A stretch of 6,482 bases of DNA from Pseudomonadota bacterium (GTDB taxonomy: Bacteria; Pseudomonadota; Gammaproteobacteria; Xanthomonadales; Xanthomonadaceae): contig JAFAEU010000304.1 of the NCBI GenBank assembly GCA_023423855.1, forward strand, positions 1-6,482, given 5' to 3'. Positions 4,779-6,482 of the stretch are shown here, piece after piece. The notes under the pieces were generated by a model. It made no database searches, was not told the DNA's origin, and saw only the letters and a list, made by a program, of their open reading frames with translations. Position numbers and translations under genes: made by a program. Within the stretch, counting starts at the first letter, position 1. Each line of letters starts with the position of its first letter.

Positions 4779-6344
4779 ATGTCCCCGTTGTTCCCACATG
4801 CCGCACGCGGCCTGTTGCTGGCCAGCGCAATACTGCTCGCCGCCCTGCCGGCGACCGTGCAGGCGCAGTCGAAGCGCACCCAGGCCGCGATCGACGCGCT
4901 GAACCAGCGCATGGCCGCCGCCGAGACCCGCTATCGCGAGGCGCTGGTGAAGATCCGCAACAGCGATCCGTCCGGCGTCGAGGAGAGCAACGCCGCGCTC
5001 GAGGACATGGAGGACGTGATCGTCGAGTGCGGCAGGATCAAGGGCTGCGGCACCGGCAACCTGCTGGCCGGCTACAAGCGGCTGCTCAAGGCGCAGGCCG
5101 ATGCCGCCGCCGGGGTGGTCGACGACGAGTCCGACACCACCCTGGTCGACGACGGCGTCGACCTGCCGACCGGCGAGGTGCCGCAGAGCGCCAGCGCCGC
5201 GGCGCTGCTGGCGGCCGAGGACCAGCGCTTCCTCAAGGCGGTGCAGATGAATCCGGCGGTGCAGGCCGGCATCCGCCGCTGGCTGACCGACATGCGCGTG
5301 TCGCTGATCACCAGTCACGAGAACTACCAGTACATGCAGCACATGATGTCGCCGGCGTTCAAGCGCCGCGGCCTGCCGGAGGCGCTGCTGTTCGGCATCC
5401 TGGCCAAGGAATCCAACGGTCGCGTGCACGCGCGCTCGCGCGCCGGCGCGGCGGGGCCGCTGCAGTTCATGCCGGCCACGGGCCACCGCTTCGGGCTCGG
5501 GCCCGACGGACGCGGCTTCGACACCCGCTACGACCCGCGCGCCTCGGCCGACGCCGCGGCCTCGTACCTGAGCGAGCGTTACGCCGAACTCGGCAACAAC
5601 ATCGAGCTGTGGCTGGCCGCCTACAACGGCGGCGAGGGCAGGGCGCGCCGCGTCTACAACCAGACCGGCGGCCGCAGCTTCTGGGACGCGGACGTCTACG
5701 GCCAGTTCCCGCCGGAAACCAAGGACTACGTGCCGATGGTGATCGCCGCGGCGTGGCTGTACCTGCATCCGAAGGAATACGGCCTGACCTTTCCGAAGGT
5801 CGACGCGCGCCCGGCGACGATCCAGCTGCAGCGACCGGCGTCGATCTACGAGCTGACCATCTGCCTGGGCAACGGCGGCACCCGCGACGGCTACATGCGC
5901 GTGCTGCGCAACCTCAATCCGCAGTACGAGGCGGAGGCCTGGATCCCGGCCGGCACCCGGCTCAACACCACCGTGCGCATGGCCAGCCTGTATGAACGCT
6001 GGTGCACCAGGGGCGCGCGCGCCGACCTCGCCAAGCAGCTCGTCAACAGCGACCCGGCGACCGCGATCGTGCGCGTCGGCGACGTGGAGAACGTGACCCT
6101 GCCGGACGGCAGCGTGGTCCAGCAGGTGGTCGTGGGCGCTTCGTCGCCTCCCGCCGCGCGGGCACCGGCGCCGAAACCCGCCGCCGCGCGCAGCCATCGC
6201 GTCGCCCGCGGCGAGACCCTGGTTGCGATCGCCCAGCGCTACCAGTGCGACACCAAGGTCCTGGCGTCCGCGAACGGGATCAAGGCGCCGCGCTACATGG
6301 TCAGGCAGGGGCAGCAGCTGAAGCTGCAGGGCTGCAAGGGTTAG
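4779..6344 (+). CDS. MltD-type membrane-associated/secreted lytic murein transglycosylase with LysM
   Basis: This is a periplasmic enzyme of the SLT (GH23) fold that cleaves the MurNAc-GlcNAc bond of peptidoglycan with formation of 1,6-anhydroMurNAc. Of 521 residues, 1-29 are a signal peptide ending VQA; there is no lipobox, unlike E. coli MltD. Residues about 30-110 are helical, with a close cysteine pair (Cys84, Cys90). The SLT domain spans about 190-335: GLPEALLFGILAKESNGR with catalytic Glu211, GAAGPLQFMPATG at 223-235, and AAYNGGEG at 280-287. Residues about 355-400 look like a degenerate LysM. After a Pro/Ala linker, a clear LysM lies at 473-516 (HRVARGETLVAIAQRY...GQQLKL). The cysteines fall into three neighbouring pairs (84/90, 362/409, 490/519). 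The ATG at 4779 is chosen for the immediate signal peptide; the only SD is a weak GGTGG at 4771-4775. The gene is divergent from yjgR with its own upstream region and is probably monocistronic. Confidence 0.93.
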   Translation: MSPLFPHAARGLLLASAILLAALPATVQAQSKRTQAAIDALNQRMAAAETRYREALVKIRNSDPSGVEESNAALEDMEDVIVECGRIKGCGTGNLLAGYKRLLKAQADAAAGVVDDESDTTLVDDGVDLPTGEVPQSASAAALLAAEDQRFLKAVQMNPAVQAGIRRWLTDMRVSLITSHENYQYMQHMMSPAFKRRGLPEALLFGILAKESNGRVHARSRAGAAGPLQFMPATGHRFGLGPDGRGFDTRYDPRASADAAASYLSERYAELGNNIELWLAAYNGGEGRARRVYNQTGGRSFWDADVYGQFPPETKDYVPMVIAAAWLYLHPKEYGLTFPKVDARPATIQLQRPASIYELTICLGNGGTRDGYMRVLRNLNPQYEAEAWIPAGTRLNTTVRMASLYERWCTRGARADLAKQLVNSDPATAIVRVGDVENVTLPDGSVVQQVVVGASSPPAARAPAPKPAAARSHRVARGETLVAIAQRYQCDTKVLASANGIKAPRYMVRQGQQLKLQGCKG

Positions 6345-6360
6345 CGACACTGCCGGACTG

Positions 6361-6425
6361 TTTCAGGCGCGACCTGCAGCCCGGGGCTCATCGAACGTTC
6401 GGTCGCGGCTTGAAGTTGCTCCTAT
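6361..6425. repeat. REP-like units in opposite orientation downstream of the transglycosylase gene
   Basis: A half unit at 6361-6374 contains TTCAGGCGCGACC, identical over 13 bases to 1743-1755. At 6402-6425 a degenerate copy in reverse orientation reads GTCGCGGCTTGAAGTTGCTC, then CTAT. The arrangement parallels the inverted pair at 1731-1798. It begins 17 bases after the gene's stop and may act as a 3' hairpin. No T-tract terminator is seen. Confidence 0.55.
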
Positions 6426-6433
6426 GCGAGAGA

Positions 6434-6460
6434 TCCCTCCCCCCGCAAGTGGGGGAAGGA
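6434..6460. repeat. GC-rich hairpin, CCCTCCCCC...GGGGGAAGG type
   Basis: Bases 6434-6443 pair with 6451-6460 with one mismatch (C6437 with A6457) around the 7-base loop CGCAAGT. It resembles another common xanthomonad intergenic repeat (CCCTCTCCCGC...GCGGGAGAGGG type). It is flanked by 11-base direct repeats AGTTGCTCCTA at 6414-6424 and 6467-6477. Confidence 0.6.
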
Positions 6461-6466
6461 GCAGAC

Positions 6467-6482
6467 AGTTGCTCCTACAGGT
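6467..6482 (-). repeat. Start of another REP-like unit, cut by the window edge
   Basis: Read on the minus strand, the last bases are ACCTGTAGGAGCAACT, matching the outer end of the same TGTAGGAGCG repeat family. The rest of the copy, or of a longer repeat array, lies beyond the window. Confidence 0.5.

Noticed and set aside
4565..4912. N-terminal extension of yjgR on the minus strand
   Set aside because: It overlaps the divergent transglycosylase start, has no similarity to the family and lacks a better ribosome binding site than the ATG at 4562-4564.
2930..5995. Open frame of 1021 codons on the + strand
   Set aside because: It runs antisense to yjgR, then out of frame through the transglycosylase gene. 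It is Arg/Ala/Gly-rich with no domain, a side effect of high GC; both overlapped genes have strong family matches.
4743..6350. Open frame of 535 codons on the minus strand opposite the transglycosylase gene
   Set aside because: Low-complexity translation with no recognisable motif. The + strand frame carries a signal peptide, catalytic Glu and LysM.
6345..6482. CRISPR array
   Set aside because: The repeats are two or three degenerate REP units in mixed orientation, not regularly spaced direct repeats with unique spacers.

Overview
The window reads as an ordinary stretch of chromosome from a high-GC gammaproteobacterium, most likely Xanthomonadaceae (Lysobacter, Luteimonas or a relative). This rests on strong GC bias at third codon positions, the RimO, GreB and YjgR-type sequences, and the families of short extragenic palindromic repeats in the gaps. 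That placement is inferred from recalled family sequences, not from a search.

Layout: the 3' half of rimO (tRNA-type radical SAM methylthiotransferase acting on ribosomal protein S12) enters from the left on the + strand. About 60 bases later comes an unrecognised secreted protein with a Sel1-like helical stretch and a TonB-C-like end. It converges on a minus-strand pair: an NlpE-like lipoprotein followed 13 bases later by greB, which starts at TTG. The convergent gap (1632-1826) holds an inverted pair of repeat units that can form a long hairpin. Upstream of the lipoprotein, a perfect 27-bp inverted repeat (2977-3056) separates it from yjgR, a HerA-type ATPase of the DUF853 family, also on the minus strand. 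A divergent promoter region (4565-4778) leads into a + strand MltD-type lytic transglycosylase with a C-terminal LysM domain. The last ~140 bases are a cluster of extragenic repeats and a GC-rich hairpin.

Functionally the genes are a mix of housekeeping (ribosome modification, rescue of backtracked RNA polymerase) and envelope functions (murein cleavage, a CXXC lipoprotein, a secreted hypothetical protein). Only the lipoprotein-greB pair looks like a tight operon. No phage, transposase, CRISPR, toxin-antitoxin or defence gene, tRNA or rRNA is visible. Nothing here looks like a new multi-gene system. The most interesting material is the non-coding repeat content: at least three repeat types occupy every gap longer than 100 bases. 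No gene-free stretch exceeds 300 bases.
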